From positions 408,501-472,500 of the forward strand of contig NC_022571.1 of assembly GCF_000473995.1 (NCBI RefSeq): a DNA stretch of 64,000 nt, read 5' to 3'. The position numbers and the translations under genes were made by a program. Below the pieces are notes generated by a model that searched no databases, was not told where the DNA came from, and saw nothing but the letters and a program-made list of their open reading frames with translations. Shown here one piece after another: positions 36,830 through 46,500 of this stretch (positions are counted from its first letter, which is position 1; each line of letters starts with the position of its first letter). The stretch is from Clostridium saccharobutylicum DSM 13864. Lineage in GTDB: Bacteria > Bacillota > Clostridia > Clostridiales > Clostridiaceae.

Positions 36830-37615
36830 AATATAGACAAGACTTGCAGTAGCTTTAAACAATAGACAAGCTCTAGCGCCAGGAATATAAAAAGGACAAG
36901 CCACATACCAACATACTCAGATAAACTTTAACATAGCATGTCCTACTAGGCAGCACACTAAGACATGGAGTTTTCATAGTGGCCATACATATTTATTTAA
37001 AAATATAGTCAAGATCAAAAGCAAAGCGTGTCTTTACTATATTTTTAAATAAATATACCATAATGTATGAAAAAACTAGTTAAAAGTATTTATAAAGGTG
37101 CTGCATAGTGGGGGCGTTTTTGTACTGGCTTTTCTATTAGTATAATATTGATGTCAGTATCTATAAGCTTTAATGCTGAGTAACTAAAAATAATTTCACT
37201 GTAATATTATTTATTATTTTTAGTTATTGAACATTAAAGCTGTAATGATAGATGATACTTTAATTATAGAAAGAATAAAGCCTGTACAAAATGGAACCGC
37301 CACCACCTTTCTTAACTTTAAATATGTATTGGTGGTGGCGAGTACAAGCCCCCCATCCATTCCAGCTTGTCTGGGCAACATACTTTTGTTTTAGATTATT
37401 GAAGAAAGAACCAACGTATAGAAGATAGTAAAAAGTATACAGATAAATTATAATATCACAATGATTGCACACCACCGGGTACCCAAACAATGGATTAGTC
37501 TAATGCATAGAGATTCTTAGTGAATAAAAGGCTCCGAGTGTGGAGGAGACTTTTAGGCACTTAGAAGCTCTAGCTAATGACCTGTTCATTTTTGGGTGGT
37601 GGATTATGTGCCCAA
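36830..37615 (-). ncRNA. Large structured RNA, GOLLD/ROOL-class-like (copy 2)
   Basis: Read on the minus strand, the 5' module 37611-37467 is collinear with copy 1 (145 versus 146 nt), closed by GCACA/TGTGC where copy 1 has GCGCT/AGCGC: two of five pairs covary. It shares CAGGTCAT, GCATTAGACTA and TTTGGGTACCCG. Downstream are a strong CGCCACCACC/GGTGGTGGCG hairpin and a long arm closed by GCAGCAC/GTGCTGC (37104 and 36950) with a TTTATTTAAAAATATAGT-type stem inside. There is no credible ORF. The class is inferred, as for copy 1. Confidence 0.6.
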
Positions 37616-37764
37616 ATAATTATTTGATAGAAGAACTTGTCCTTTAGAAAATGCGTATATAGGAATAGATATAATAACTACTATATATTCTCTAATATAA
37701 AAACATAGTTATTAAAATATATAAATATCTAGATATACTATATGAAATTAAATAATAAAAACTA

Positions 37765-38270
37765 ATGGAGTGGCTGAGCCACAAGGAGCACGTGGTGTTC
37801 CTTATATATTTATTCCTTGCTGCCGCAGGCCATCTAATTAGGGTAATAGAAAAGCTTTATTGTAGATACTTTAAGTTTAGTGTATAGAATATCAACATAC
37901 TTATATCTAAAGATTTTAAATAAAATCATAAGCTTGTCTATTACTTCCTTTGACTTTAAGGCAAAGCCTTTAAGTCACTAGCTGCACTTTAAAATAACAA
38001 CAGAAGAAAGTAGCAATGCAATAGCTTAAGCAAAGCCTTAAGATGTTGCATATTGTTTCTTTCTGGTCATTGAGTTTAGAAGTAAATTTAGAGTTAAGTG
38101 GTAGCAGAAAACATTAAAGTTCGAGTGAAGCGAGTGTTAATCAAAGGATATTAATTACTTCAAGCAGAAGATATAATCTGCGAAGAATTGAGATTTACAT
38201 TTTAGAAAGCCTTTAAATCGTAGATATAGTTTGGCTTGAAGAGTATTAATAGCTTCATTTTTAACATATC
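37765..38270 (+). ncRNA. Third candidate structured RNA region
   Basis: This gene-free stretch contains a series of stems: GTGGCTGAGCCAC, GGAGCAC/GTGTTCC, GTAATAGA-AAAGCTT with AAGCTTG-TCTATTAC (37843-37857/37930-37944), GACTTTAAGG/CCTTTAAGTC, and TGCAA..CTTAAG/CTTAAG..TTGCA. G-T pairs favour the plus strand as the RNA. It does not resemble copies 1 and 2. Bases 37616-37764 are AT-rich and empty. Confidence 0.4.
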
Positions 38271-38392
38271 ATTGTTGGATATCAATGATGAAATTGCATA
38301 TGGAATATTTGTAAAAAATGTTATAATGTATTTGCAAAATAATGCTGAATAGTAAATTATCACGAATTAATATAGTCAAGGAGAATTATAGT

Positions 38393-39007
38393 ATGCATAA
38401 AGAAGGAATTGAATCTTGGAGAATAGTAGTGTCTAGTGATATATCATTAAATTTTATTCTTTTTACTGGTTGTTTATATGGATTAATAGATGTTGATAAT
38501 ATAAAAGGAAGAAATAGACTATGGCCTTCAAAACATTTTAATGATAAATTGACTAAACAATTACCGTTGTTAAAAAATCAATGGAGTGAATGGTTTAATA
38601 CTATTGTTAAAGATAGAGGAGAAAAAGTTATTTTAAAACAAAAATTTGATTATAAGTATAATATGTTTAATCTACCTAATTTCTCTGACTTCCAATATTA
38701 TGAATTGAGAGAATGTTGTAAAAATGCATGGAAACCTTTTATAGAATGGTGGGAAATGATTGGCGGAGGCAGAAATGCTCTTTCATATTTTGAAGGATTC
38801 GGCGATGAAAAAATCTATCAATATATTGGTGAATTTGAAAATAAAGTTCAAAGGAAAGTTAAACCATTTAATTTATATATAGATTTAGTATATACAGGAA
38901 CATCTCAAATTATAGAAGCGAACAGTGAATATATCGTTATGATTCCAGTTAGACCAATATATTTTGATAAAGATTGGTGGATGAATAAGTTACAACAGGT
39001 AGGCTAA
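38393..39007 (+). CDS. Unrecognised 204-residue Trp/Tyr-rich protein
   Basis: Start ATG 38393 has AAGGAGAA eight bases upstream; an in-frame ATG at 38342 has no ribosome site. The sequence is rich in aromatics (ESWRIVVSSDISLNFILFTGC, LKNQWSEWFNTIV, NAWKPFIEWWEMIGGG, FDKDWWMNKL) with a mixed alpha/beta look and no signal peptide. No family assigned. TATAAT at 38322-38327 is a probable -10. Its terminator hairpin is split by the IS inserted at 39063. Confidence 0.6.
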   Translation: MHKEGIESWRIVVSSDISLNFILFTGCLYGLIDVDNIKGRNRLWPSKHFNDKLTKQLPLLKNQWSEWFNTIVKDRGEKVILKQKFDYKYNMFNLPNFSDFQYYELRECCKNAWKPFIEWWEMIGGGRNALSYFEGFGDEKIYQYIGEFENKVQRKVKPFNLYIDLVYTGTSQIIEANSEYIVMIPVRPIYFDKDWWMNKLQQVG

Positions 39008-39062
39008 AATAAATAAAATCACTACATCATGTTCTTAATTTTAAAGGCGATAAACATTTAAT

Positions 39063-40162
39063 AGGTTGTTGAATAACTATTTTTTACAAATAGTTATTCA
39101 ACAAAATATTCTTAGAAATTATAGATTCCAAGGATATTTTCTAGTTTTTATTCCTTGCTGTTTTTTATTAAATTCATCTATTAAGTACGCTAATAAGACC
39201 CATTTTATATGACGTTCGTATCGGGCTTGCCCATAAAGCCTTGGGTTTTCTAAGTTATATAATCCCTTTAATACAGAGAATAATTGCTCTATTTTCAATC
39301 TGTTTTTATATAATTTTAATCCAATAGGAGATTAAAGAAATAAAGCATTTTCATATCGTTTATCAGCAAATGACTCAGTACTTTTAGCCTTACGCATATT
39401 TATATCAGTTAACAAATTAAATTCTAAGCTAGAAGCAATTTCAAACCACTCAACTGAATCATATGCTGCATCTGCAAGTATTAAAAATGGATTATAAATT
39501 TTAGCCTCATATAGTAAATCTGAGACTTGATTGTCATAAACATTAGCTGTTGTTAAATCAAAAACCAAAGGAATTATAATATCACTAACAGCTGCAATGC
39601 AGTGTAATTTATAACCTTTATAGTATCCAAGACGTGTACCCTTACCGGATTTAGCTTCGCTATCGTATTTTGAACTTCTTAAAGCAGTGCCATCTATTGC
39701 ACACAGTCTAGTTTCAGGATTGATAAGTTCAACAAACATAGCATAAATACCATAATATATATGCTTCTCTAAAATTTTAGTTCTTAATGATAATGTAGAA
39801 TAATCTGGCACTTGATTAAGTTGAATTATAGATTGAAACACAAAGTCTTGCTTTATACGGTATTCAAGTTCTCTTAAACTGAAAATACTACTTTTAACGC
39901 CATATAATATACATGCAACTATTTGTTCATCTGAATACTTGCGTGGTCGGCCTTTAGTACTTTGACTATTTGAATTTAATTTAGCAAATGCAATTTTAAC
40001 AGCTTTAAAAATTTTATAGTGGTCATTTTCACTTTTAATATTTAATGATATAATCATATTTGAGTCATTCCTTATGTGATATTTTTAGGTTTTTCGCGAA
40101 ATTATTATATCACAAAGGAATGACTTATTTGTTTTTTACAAATTTTGTTTATTCAACAACCT
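39063..40162 (-). mobile_element. Insertion sequence, 1.1 kb, IS4/IS5-like DDE family
   Basis: 1,100 bp with 14 bp perfect terminal inverted repeats AGGTTGTTGAATAA/TTATTCAACAACCT and a flanking AAT on both sides (3 bp target duplication). The transposase is on the minus strand. The insertion lies in the loop of a hairpin whose arms now sit at 39043-39059 (AAAGGCGATAAACATTT) and 40174-40190, followed by TTTTT, so it interrupted a terminator. The left end has an internal GTTGAATAACTA hairpin that would block outside transcription. Confidence 0.88.
39119..40057 (-). pseudogene. IS transposase with an in-frame stop
   Basis: DDE transposase: N-terminal HTH-like (GRPRKYSDEQIVACILYGVKSSIFSLRELE), catalytic Asp in LCAIDGTALRSS, second Asp in LILADAAYDS. 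A TAA at 39332-39334 interrupts after YENALFL. The same frame continues SPIGLKLYKNRLKIEQLFSVLKG (holding the catalytic Glu) to the real stop at 39119. The protein is therefore split by one nonsense codon and probably inactive unless read through. Confidence 0.88.
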
Positions 40163-40193
40163 AATTTAAAATAAAATGTTTATCGCCTTTTTC

Positions 40194-40394
40194 TCAAGCT
40201 ATCTTATGAGAATCATCATTAGAGCTATCAGTATCAATAGCTACTCCAAGTTTAGCTGATATTATGGTATTTAATTTATTAATCGATAAAGATAAGTTAG
40301 CAATTTGTTTTTCTAAGCGTATTAGCAAATATGCAGCAACAGCTATAGCGAAACCATTGTTAGCTACAAGATTAATTAAATCAGTCACTTCCAT
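40194..40394 (-). CDS. YvrJ-family small membrane protein
   Basis: 66 residues from ATG 40394 (GAGGAGGTG upstream; GTG 40403 overlaps that site). MEVTDLINLVANNGFAIAVAAYLLIRLEKQIANL is the YvrJ pattern: one membrane helix with a conserved R-E/LEK end. In Bacillus, yvrJ lies beside the sigma-O genes; here a small sigma factor gene lies 1.3 kb away. It is of holin-like size, but its role is unknown. CATATATCC at 40415-40423 (minus) may be part of its promoter. Confidence 0.8.
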   Translation of the reverse strand: MEVTDLINLVANNGFAIAVAAYLLIRLEKQIANLSLSINKLNTIISAKLGVAIDTDSSNDDSHKIA

Positions 40395-40486
40395 TACATC
40401 CACCTCCTCTTAATGGATATATGAATATACATAAACAATTTTATTGTGGGTAATAAAAATTATTATAAATAATAACTGCAGAATGA

Positions 40487-40978
40487 TTATTGTTTTCCAC
40501 CTTCATTGACTATGTAATTATAATAGTGAGCTATAGCTAAATCTACAATAGTGCTAACATAAGTATTTAACTCAGGATGTATACTCTTAAGTTCATTGAT
40601 TTTTCTAACAGTAGAAGCTCTAAGCATATATGTCCTTTTAGTATCTAGTGATTCGCCATCAATAGGTGGAATCATGCCATTTACTATAGAAGTTTTTCTG
40701 TTATCTGTAAGGATTTTAGCATTAGATACATTATTGTCATTTGTAGAGTCTGTTTTATTATTAGATGAAATGCTGGAAGTAGCATTATTGGATTCTAAAG
40801 ATGAATTATTTTTAGTATTAGTTACATTAATATTTTCTGCTGTTGTATCATCATCAAATGAAAAAGATGAAATACATTGACCAGGTATAGTTGATTCAGA
40901 TGTAAAGCCAAGTATTTCTTCATTTTCACTAGGAGCAAAATCATTTTGTGGTGGTTCATTTTGTTTTCTCTTAACCAT
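40487..40978 (-). CDS. Protein with disordered N-terminus and RHH-like C-terminus
   Basis: 163 residues. The first ~105 are Ser/Asn/Thr-rich and probably disordered. The end, TKRTYMLRASTVRKINELKSIHPELNTYVSTIVDLAIAHYYNYI, has the strand-helix-helix spacing of ribbon-helix-helix DNA-binding proteins. AAAGGAG precedes ATG 40978. Likely a plasmid/phage-type regulator or partition accessory. It is followed by yvrJ on the same strand. Confidence 0.6.
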   Translation of the reverse strand: MVKRKQNEPPQNDFAPSENEEILGFTSESTIPGQCISSFSFDDDTTAENINVTNTKNNSSLESNNATSSISSNNKTDSTNDNNVSNAKILTDNRKTSIVNGMIPPIDGESLDTKRTYMLRASTVRKINELKSIHPELNTYVSTIVDLAIAHYYNYIVNEGGKQ

Positions 40979-41229
40979 AAGTATTCTCCTTTACTAAATT
41001 TTATAGGAAACTCGACTCACATTTGTTAGTTTAGTAAGTTCGATTAACTAAATACAAGAGTTGGACTCTCACTTATGATATATGTAAAAATGGAGAATAT
41101 TCTAATATGGTAATATTCTTTAACATATTTATTTTTTAGAATATTACCATAGAAGAATATATATTCTTAAGAATATGCTTGAAGAATGAGGGATGAAAGG
41201 ATGCTAGTATAAAAAATAGTGTTTATTCT

Positions 41230-41260
41230 AATGTTATTTTAGATAATAAAACATATATCC
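41230..41260 (+). promoter_or_regulatory. Shared promoter-like motif upstream of 41319
   Basis: AATGTTA, 15 bases, CATATATCC: the same blocks and spacing as upstream of DUF1659 (25305-25335, minus strand). Confidence 0.5.
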
Positions 41261-41318
41261 ATAATAGTAGCAGATAGATTTTTTGAAGCTACAAATAAAT
41301 TATGGAGTGTGTTGTAAT

Positions 41319-41561
41319 ATGGTTAAGGATGAAATTAAAATTAAATCAGAAGAAGGAGAAATCTTTGATAAAAAGCAGATAGCTCTTGCTATTAGAAATT
41401 CTACTTTTAATGATGAGCTTAGGTGTTCTTTACTTGACGATGGGATATTAGATAAATGTGTAGGATGTAGCTTGAAATATATTTGTGATGGAATTGATGA
41501 AGTTGTTGATAGTTATGTTGATAAGACTACAGAGGTTATCAATAATTTTAGCTTTGAATAA
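41319..41561 (+). CDS. Small Cys-containing protein of unknown function
   Basis: 80 residues from ATG 41319 (GGAGTG upstream). The centre has RCSLLDDGILDKCVGCSLKYICDGIDEVVDSY; the Cys spacing could bind metal. It stands alone between the promoter-like motif and a terminator, and converges on the sigma factor gene. Its promoter motif links it to the DUF1659 operon. Confidence 0.6.
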   Translation: MVKDEIKIKSEEGEIFDKKQIALAIRNSTFNDELRCSLLDDGILDKCVGCSLKYICDGIDEVVDSYVDKTTEVINNFSFE

Positions 41562-41626
41562 TGTAATACTTATATATAGATCTAGTTAAAATACAAGTCA
41601 TTTATTCAAGTTTTTATAATAAAAAT

Positions 41627-41655
41627 AACAGCTCCAAGGTAACCTTGGAGCTGTT
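41627..41655. terminator. Bidirectional terminator
   Basis: Arms AACAGCTCCAAGGT and ACCTTGGAGCTGTT are perfect complements around one base, with T-rich DNA on the minus-strand side. The stop codon of the sigma gene lies inside it. Confidence 0.85.
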
Positions 41656-42241
41656 AAGCGTTTGATGTTTTATAGTAAATAGAAATATTATTAAGGAGTT
41701 TTTTGAGAATATTTTTCTTTTTTACAATGGCAGTAGAATAGCACATGTTTTTTAAATGAGCATAATGTAGAACTGTATTATTCCTAAAGAATACAAAATC
41801 TATAAGCTCTTTTTCTTCTTCATTTAAATTTTTTAGAGCCAGTCTTAAATCTTCATAATCACACATTTCACATAATGAAACTTCAGGTGAAATTTCATGT
41901 GAAGGAATGTCTTTTTCAAAATTATCATGTAGACTTAGAGCATCATTACCTTCAGTAGATCTTCTGGTTTTAATTCTTTTGATTAAATCACTCATATTAT
42001 TTTTAATTGCATTGGTGGCATAAGCAACAAATCTATGCTTCTCTAAATTGTACATATGAACAGATTTAAAAAGTGAATGGTAACATTCCTGGATAATGTC
42101 ATGTTGTTTATATCCATCAATGAAAGTTCTTTTAGAAATATTGTAGATTAGAGGCCTAAATTCTGCTGCTAATTTTTCTTTTGCTGATTCATCATTATTT
42201 TTACATTTGGTAACTAAATCTTCAATATAATTAAAATCCAT
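41654..42241 (-). CDS. Small sigma-70-family sigma factor (group 5/SigO-like)
   Basis: 195 residues from ATG 42241 (AAGGAGG upstream; the in-frame TTG at 42259 overlaps it). Region 2 is seen as RPLIYNISKRTFIDGYKQHDIIQECYHSLFKSVHMYNLEKHRFVAYATNAIKNNMSDLIKR, and region 4 as LNEEEKELIDFVFFRNNTVLHYAHLKNMCYSTAIVKKKNILKKLL. It resembles the small sigma factors of clostridial toxin/bacteriocin loci and phages. It probably drives the nearby YvrJ/amidase and perhaps the DUF1659/DUF2922 genes from non-consensus promoters. Confidence 0.82.
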   Translation of the reverse strand: MDFNYIEDLVTKCKNNDESAKEKLAAEFRPLIYNISKRTFIDGYKQHDIIQECYHSLFKSVHMYNLEKHRFVAYATNAIKNNMSDLIKRIKTRRSTEGNDALSLHDNFEKDIPSHEISPEVSLCEMCDYEDLRLALKNLNEEEKELIDFVFFRNNTVLHYAHLKNMCYSTAIVKKKNILKKLLNNISIYYKTSNA

Positions 42242-42403
42242 ATAAACCTCCTTCTTCAATGAAGAGTTGTGAATTACACTAATAAATTTACATATATTGT
42301 GGTTGAAGTTAAATTAACCTTTACATATAGTATATATGGTTAAAAAACATATAACTTAGATGTAAATATAAAAAAATTAAAGATTGTAGAGGAGAGGTGT
42401 AAA

Positions 42404-43300
42404 ATGAGTAATTTTATAATAGCTGTAGGTCATACTGCGAGTGGTAATATTGGATGTGGAGTTATTGATAGGTTGGATGAAAGTGAATGCACTAGGCAGA
42501 TTGGAGATTTAGTAGCAGAGTATTTGCAGGAGAAAGGATATGGAGTTAATTTACTTAGAATTGATAAGAGCAACAGCTATAACTGTGAGGATTGTTTTAT
42601 TAGGTCGAATCAAGCAAATGAGATAGCAGAAACAAAAGATATAAAACTTTATGTGGAGATTCATATTAATGCAGGAGAAGGAACTGGTCCAGAAGTATTA
42701 GTATTTGGAAAATCAGAAGTAGCTAATCAATATGCTGTGAAAGTATGTAATGAATTATCAAGTGCTTTGAATTTACCTAACAGGGGTGTGAAAACAAGAA
42801 ATTTCATTGTTCTCAGTAAAACTGTAATGCCTGCAATACTAGTTGAATGTTTATTTGCTGATAGTTATGATGCAGAAGTTTATAATCCAGAAGTAATTGC
42901 AAAAGCTATTGTTAGTGGGTTAGTTGGAGCTGATGGTTCTAGTGATGGGGAATGGAAAATTGGGTGGAATCATAATGATGTTGGATGGTGGTATACAACT
43001 GATCCTATAAACAAATATTATTATACATCAGCTAACGGATGGAAGGAAATTGATGGGGATTGGTATATCTTCGATGATAATGGATATGCTTTGCAAGATT
43101 CCTGGTATTATGATGAAAATGATAAGGCTTGGTATTACTTAGATGATGAATGCAAGATGGTTAGAGGGAGCAAGGACAAGCCTTTGCGGAAATGTATTGA
43201 TAGTGGGTGTTATGCTTTTGATGAGAATGGAAAGATGTATTGTGATTGTGTTACTCCTGATGGGTGGAAGGTTGATGAAAGTGGGGCTTTGGTTAAGTGA
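42404..43300 (+). CDS. N-acetylmuramoyl-L-alanine amidase with wall-binding repeats
   Basis: 298 residues. Amidase_3 domain (~1-175): zinc ligands His in IIAVGHTASG, Glu in LDESECTRQ and His in YVEIHINAG, catalytic Glu in AILVECLFAD. The C-terminal part (~185-298) holds aromatic wall-binding repeats (VGWWYTTDPINKYYYTSANGWKEIDGDWYIFDDNGYA). GAGGTG precedes ATG 42404. It cleaves the lactyl-amide bond of peptidoglycan; with no signal peptide it is a typical phage endolysin. It is divergent from the sigma gene. Confidence 0.92.
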   Translation: MSNFIIAVGHTASGNIGCGVIDRLDESECTRQIGDLVAEYLQEKGYGVNLLRIDKSNSYNCEDCFIRSNQANEIAETKDIKLYVEIHINAGEGTGPEVLVFGKSEVANQYAVKVCNELSSALNLPNRGVKTRNFIVLSKTVMPAILVECLFADSYDAEVYNPEVIAKAIVSGLVGADGSSDGEWKIGWNHNDVGWWYTTDPINKYYYTSANGWKEIDGDWYIFDDNGYALQDSWYYDENDKAWYYLDDECKMVRGSKDKPLRKCIDSGCYAFDENGKMYCDCVTPDGWKVDESGALVK

Positions 43301-43564
43301 TTTGATTTATATCATTAATGGTAAAATTATAATTGTATAAGAACAATATAAATGAATTATGAGGGTAGTGAGCATAAGGAAGTGAGTGCTGCTACCTTTA
43401 ATTATATATAAAATTACATTATATTGTAGAAATGAACAATATTTATGATATTATTTTAAGTATAGATATTATTTAGAAATTAATGTGAAAATAAGAACAA
43501 ATATATATAGTTTTGAATGAGGTATAAAATGTAGATAAATTATTAGAATGTAGGGGGGAAAATA

Positions 43565-46500
43565 ATGTCTAACTTTGATTTCTTAAATAAAAAATGGATG
43601 AAATTAGCTAAGCTAGGTAAACAAGCAGAAAATTATTATCATACAGATAATAATGCGTCAATGCTTAAGATGCGTATGTTTGGAGAGCAAATAATTGATT
43701 ATGTATTAGCAGCATATAAAGTTGAAGCTGATAGATTTGCAACTCAAGATGACAAAATAAAGCTTTTAAGGAATATAAATATAAATCAAGCTATTCCTGA
43801 TTTGTTTGATATAGTAAGACGTTATGGAAATAAGGCAAATCATGGTATTTATGAAAATAAGGAATCAGCTAAAGAATGTTTAATAGCTATGTATAGGATA
43901 TCTGCATGGTTTTATATAAAAGTAACTAAGGATACATCAATTAAGCCTTTAACGTACAAGATTCCTAAAGTATCTACAGTTAAAGCACCTGTGTATAATA
44001 TTGAAGATTATTCTAAGGAAAAAGAAGATATTAAGGAAGCACATACTAAAGAAGTAAGTTCAGTTAAGGAAGAAAGAAAAGTAGCTATTGAAACTGAAGC
44101 GGACAAGGTTGTGCAAAAAGAAGTAGAAGAAACATTAGATCTTAATGAAGCAGAAACTAGAAAGAAGCTTATAGATATAATGCTTAATGATGCAGGTTGG
44201 GATATTAATAATAAGGAATTGGTAAAGCTTGAATTTCCTTTAGAAAATCACAAGGAATCAGGGAAAAAAGGTTATGCTGATTATGTGTTATTTGATAAAA
44301 AGGGAAATCCTATTGCAGTAGTAGAAGCAAAGAAAACATCTGTTGATCCTATTATAGGTCGTCAGCAGGCTGTTGAGTATGCAAATACAATTGAAAGAGA
44401 TTATAAGGTGCGTCCTATTGTATTCTATACAAATGGATATGAAATATATATGTGGGATGATAAGTATAGTGAACCAAGGCAAATATGGGGATTCTATACA
44501 TTAGAAGATTTAGATGAATTGTTTTTTAAACATAAATATATGAAGGATTTAAATAAGATTGAGATAGATAAAAACATAGCAGGTAGACCATATCAAATTG
44601 AAGGCATTAAAAGAGTATATGAGAAATATTCTAATGGATACAGAAAAGCTCTTCTTGTAATGGCTACTGGTACAGGTAAAACGAGAACTGTTATTGCTTT
44701 AACTAAAGGATTAATGGAAGCAAATTTTGCTAAGAGGGTTTTATTTTTAGCTGATAGAGATGAATTGGTTAAGCAAGCTAAAGAGGACAAGAATAGTTTT
44801 AAAACTTTTATGCCTGAGCAATTAGCTTGTAGATTTACAGGCAAAAATTCTGATAATAGGCAAGCTACTTTATATTTTGCAACATATCAAACTATGATTA
44901 ATTATTATAGTAAATTCAGTGTGGGATTTTTTGATTTAATAATTTGTGATGAATCTCATAGAAGTGTATATAAGGTTTATAGAGATATTTTAGAATATTT
45001 TGATGCACATATTATAGGGCTTACTGCGACACCAATTGATTTTATTGAAAGAAATACCTTTGATTTATTTAATTGTGATGATGAAGATCCTACTTTTAAT
45101 TTCCCAATTGATAAAGCATGGGAGCATGTACCACCATATCTTATTGAACCAAGAGTCTTTGATGCCAGCACTAACTTTTTAAGAAAAGGTATAAAGTATA
45201 ATGAAATGACAGAAGATCAAAGGCAGAAAGTTGATGAAGAAGGATATGATGGTGAAGATATAGACTATAATAAAAATGATTTGGAGCAAAAGATAACCAA
45301 TAAAGATACAAATAGATTTATATTAAAAAGTTTAATGGATAATGGTATAAAAGTAGGTGACCATATAGGAAAAACAATTATATTTGCTAAAAATAAAAAG
45401 CATGCAGATTTTTTAAACTCTTTATTTAATAATATGTATCCACAATATAAAGGAAAACTTTCAGATGTAATTTATTCTGATATTACAGAAAAAGCAATCC
45501 TTATTCAAAAATTTAAGGATGAAGATTTTCCTAGAATAGCTATTTCAGTTGATTTATTAGATACAGGAATAGACGTGCCTGAGATAGTTAACTTAGTATT
45601 TGCTAAGCCTATTTATTCTAAAGTTAAGTTCTGGCAGATGATAGGAAGAGGAACAAGAAGATGTGATAATTTATTTGGTGACGCAAAAGATAAAAATGAA
45701 TTTGTTATATTTGATTGTTATAAAAACTTTGAGTTTTTTGATATGAATCCAAAAGGATTTGTGCCAAAACCACAAAAAACATCTTTGCAGGTTAGATTTG
45801 AATTGATGTGCAAGCTGTTAGAAGAATATAAGAAAGCAAAGGAAGAAGTTATATATAAAGACTTTGCAGAAAAGCTTAAAGCAGATATAAATGAACTGCC
45901 AGAGAAAAGTATTGAAATTAAGAAGAACAGAAAGAAAATTGAGCAAGTTAAAAAAGAGGAATATTGGAATCACTTAAGTGAAGATTTTATTAAAAAAATA
46001 AAACTAGAAATAGCTCCATTAATTCAGTGGATTGAAGCAAAGGATAATTCAGATGCTTTAACTTTTGATAATTCAATTTATAGAATTCTTTATTATAATG
46101 TTATAGATGATAAGGACGCATTAGTTAGAGAGATTAATGGTGTAATGGAGAAGCTGTCCAAGCTTAAATTAAATTTAAATTGGTTTGATGAAAAAAGAGA
46201 ATTAGTTAAATCATTGTTACAGCCTTCAGGATGGGAAGAATTAAGCTTTGAAAGATTAGAGCAAATTAGATTAGATTTAAGAAACCTAATGAAACATAAA
46301 GGGACAATAGCTAGCCATTTTGTAGTATTCGATATTAAGGATACTGGTGGAGTAATAAAAGAAATAAGTGCAGGTTCAGTTCTTTATGGAGCAAATATGG
46401 AGCCTTATGATAAAAGAGTAAAAGGAGCCATTGAAGATAGATTAAACAATCAGATAGTAATTTATAAAATTAGAAAAGGTGAAAAACTTACTGAAGCTGA

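Noticed and set aside
37260..37490. 76-codon minus-strand ORF
   Set aside because: It lies within structured RNA copy 2; the Gly/Cys-rich reading follows the hairpin arms.
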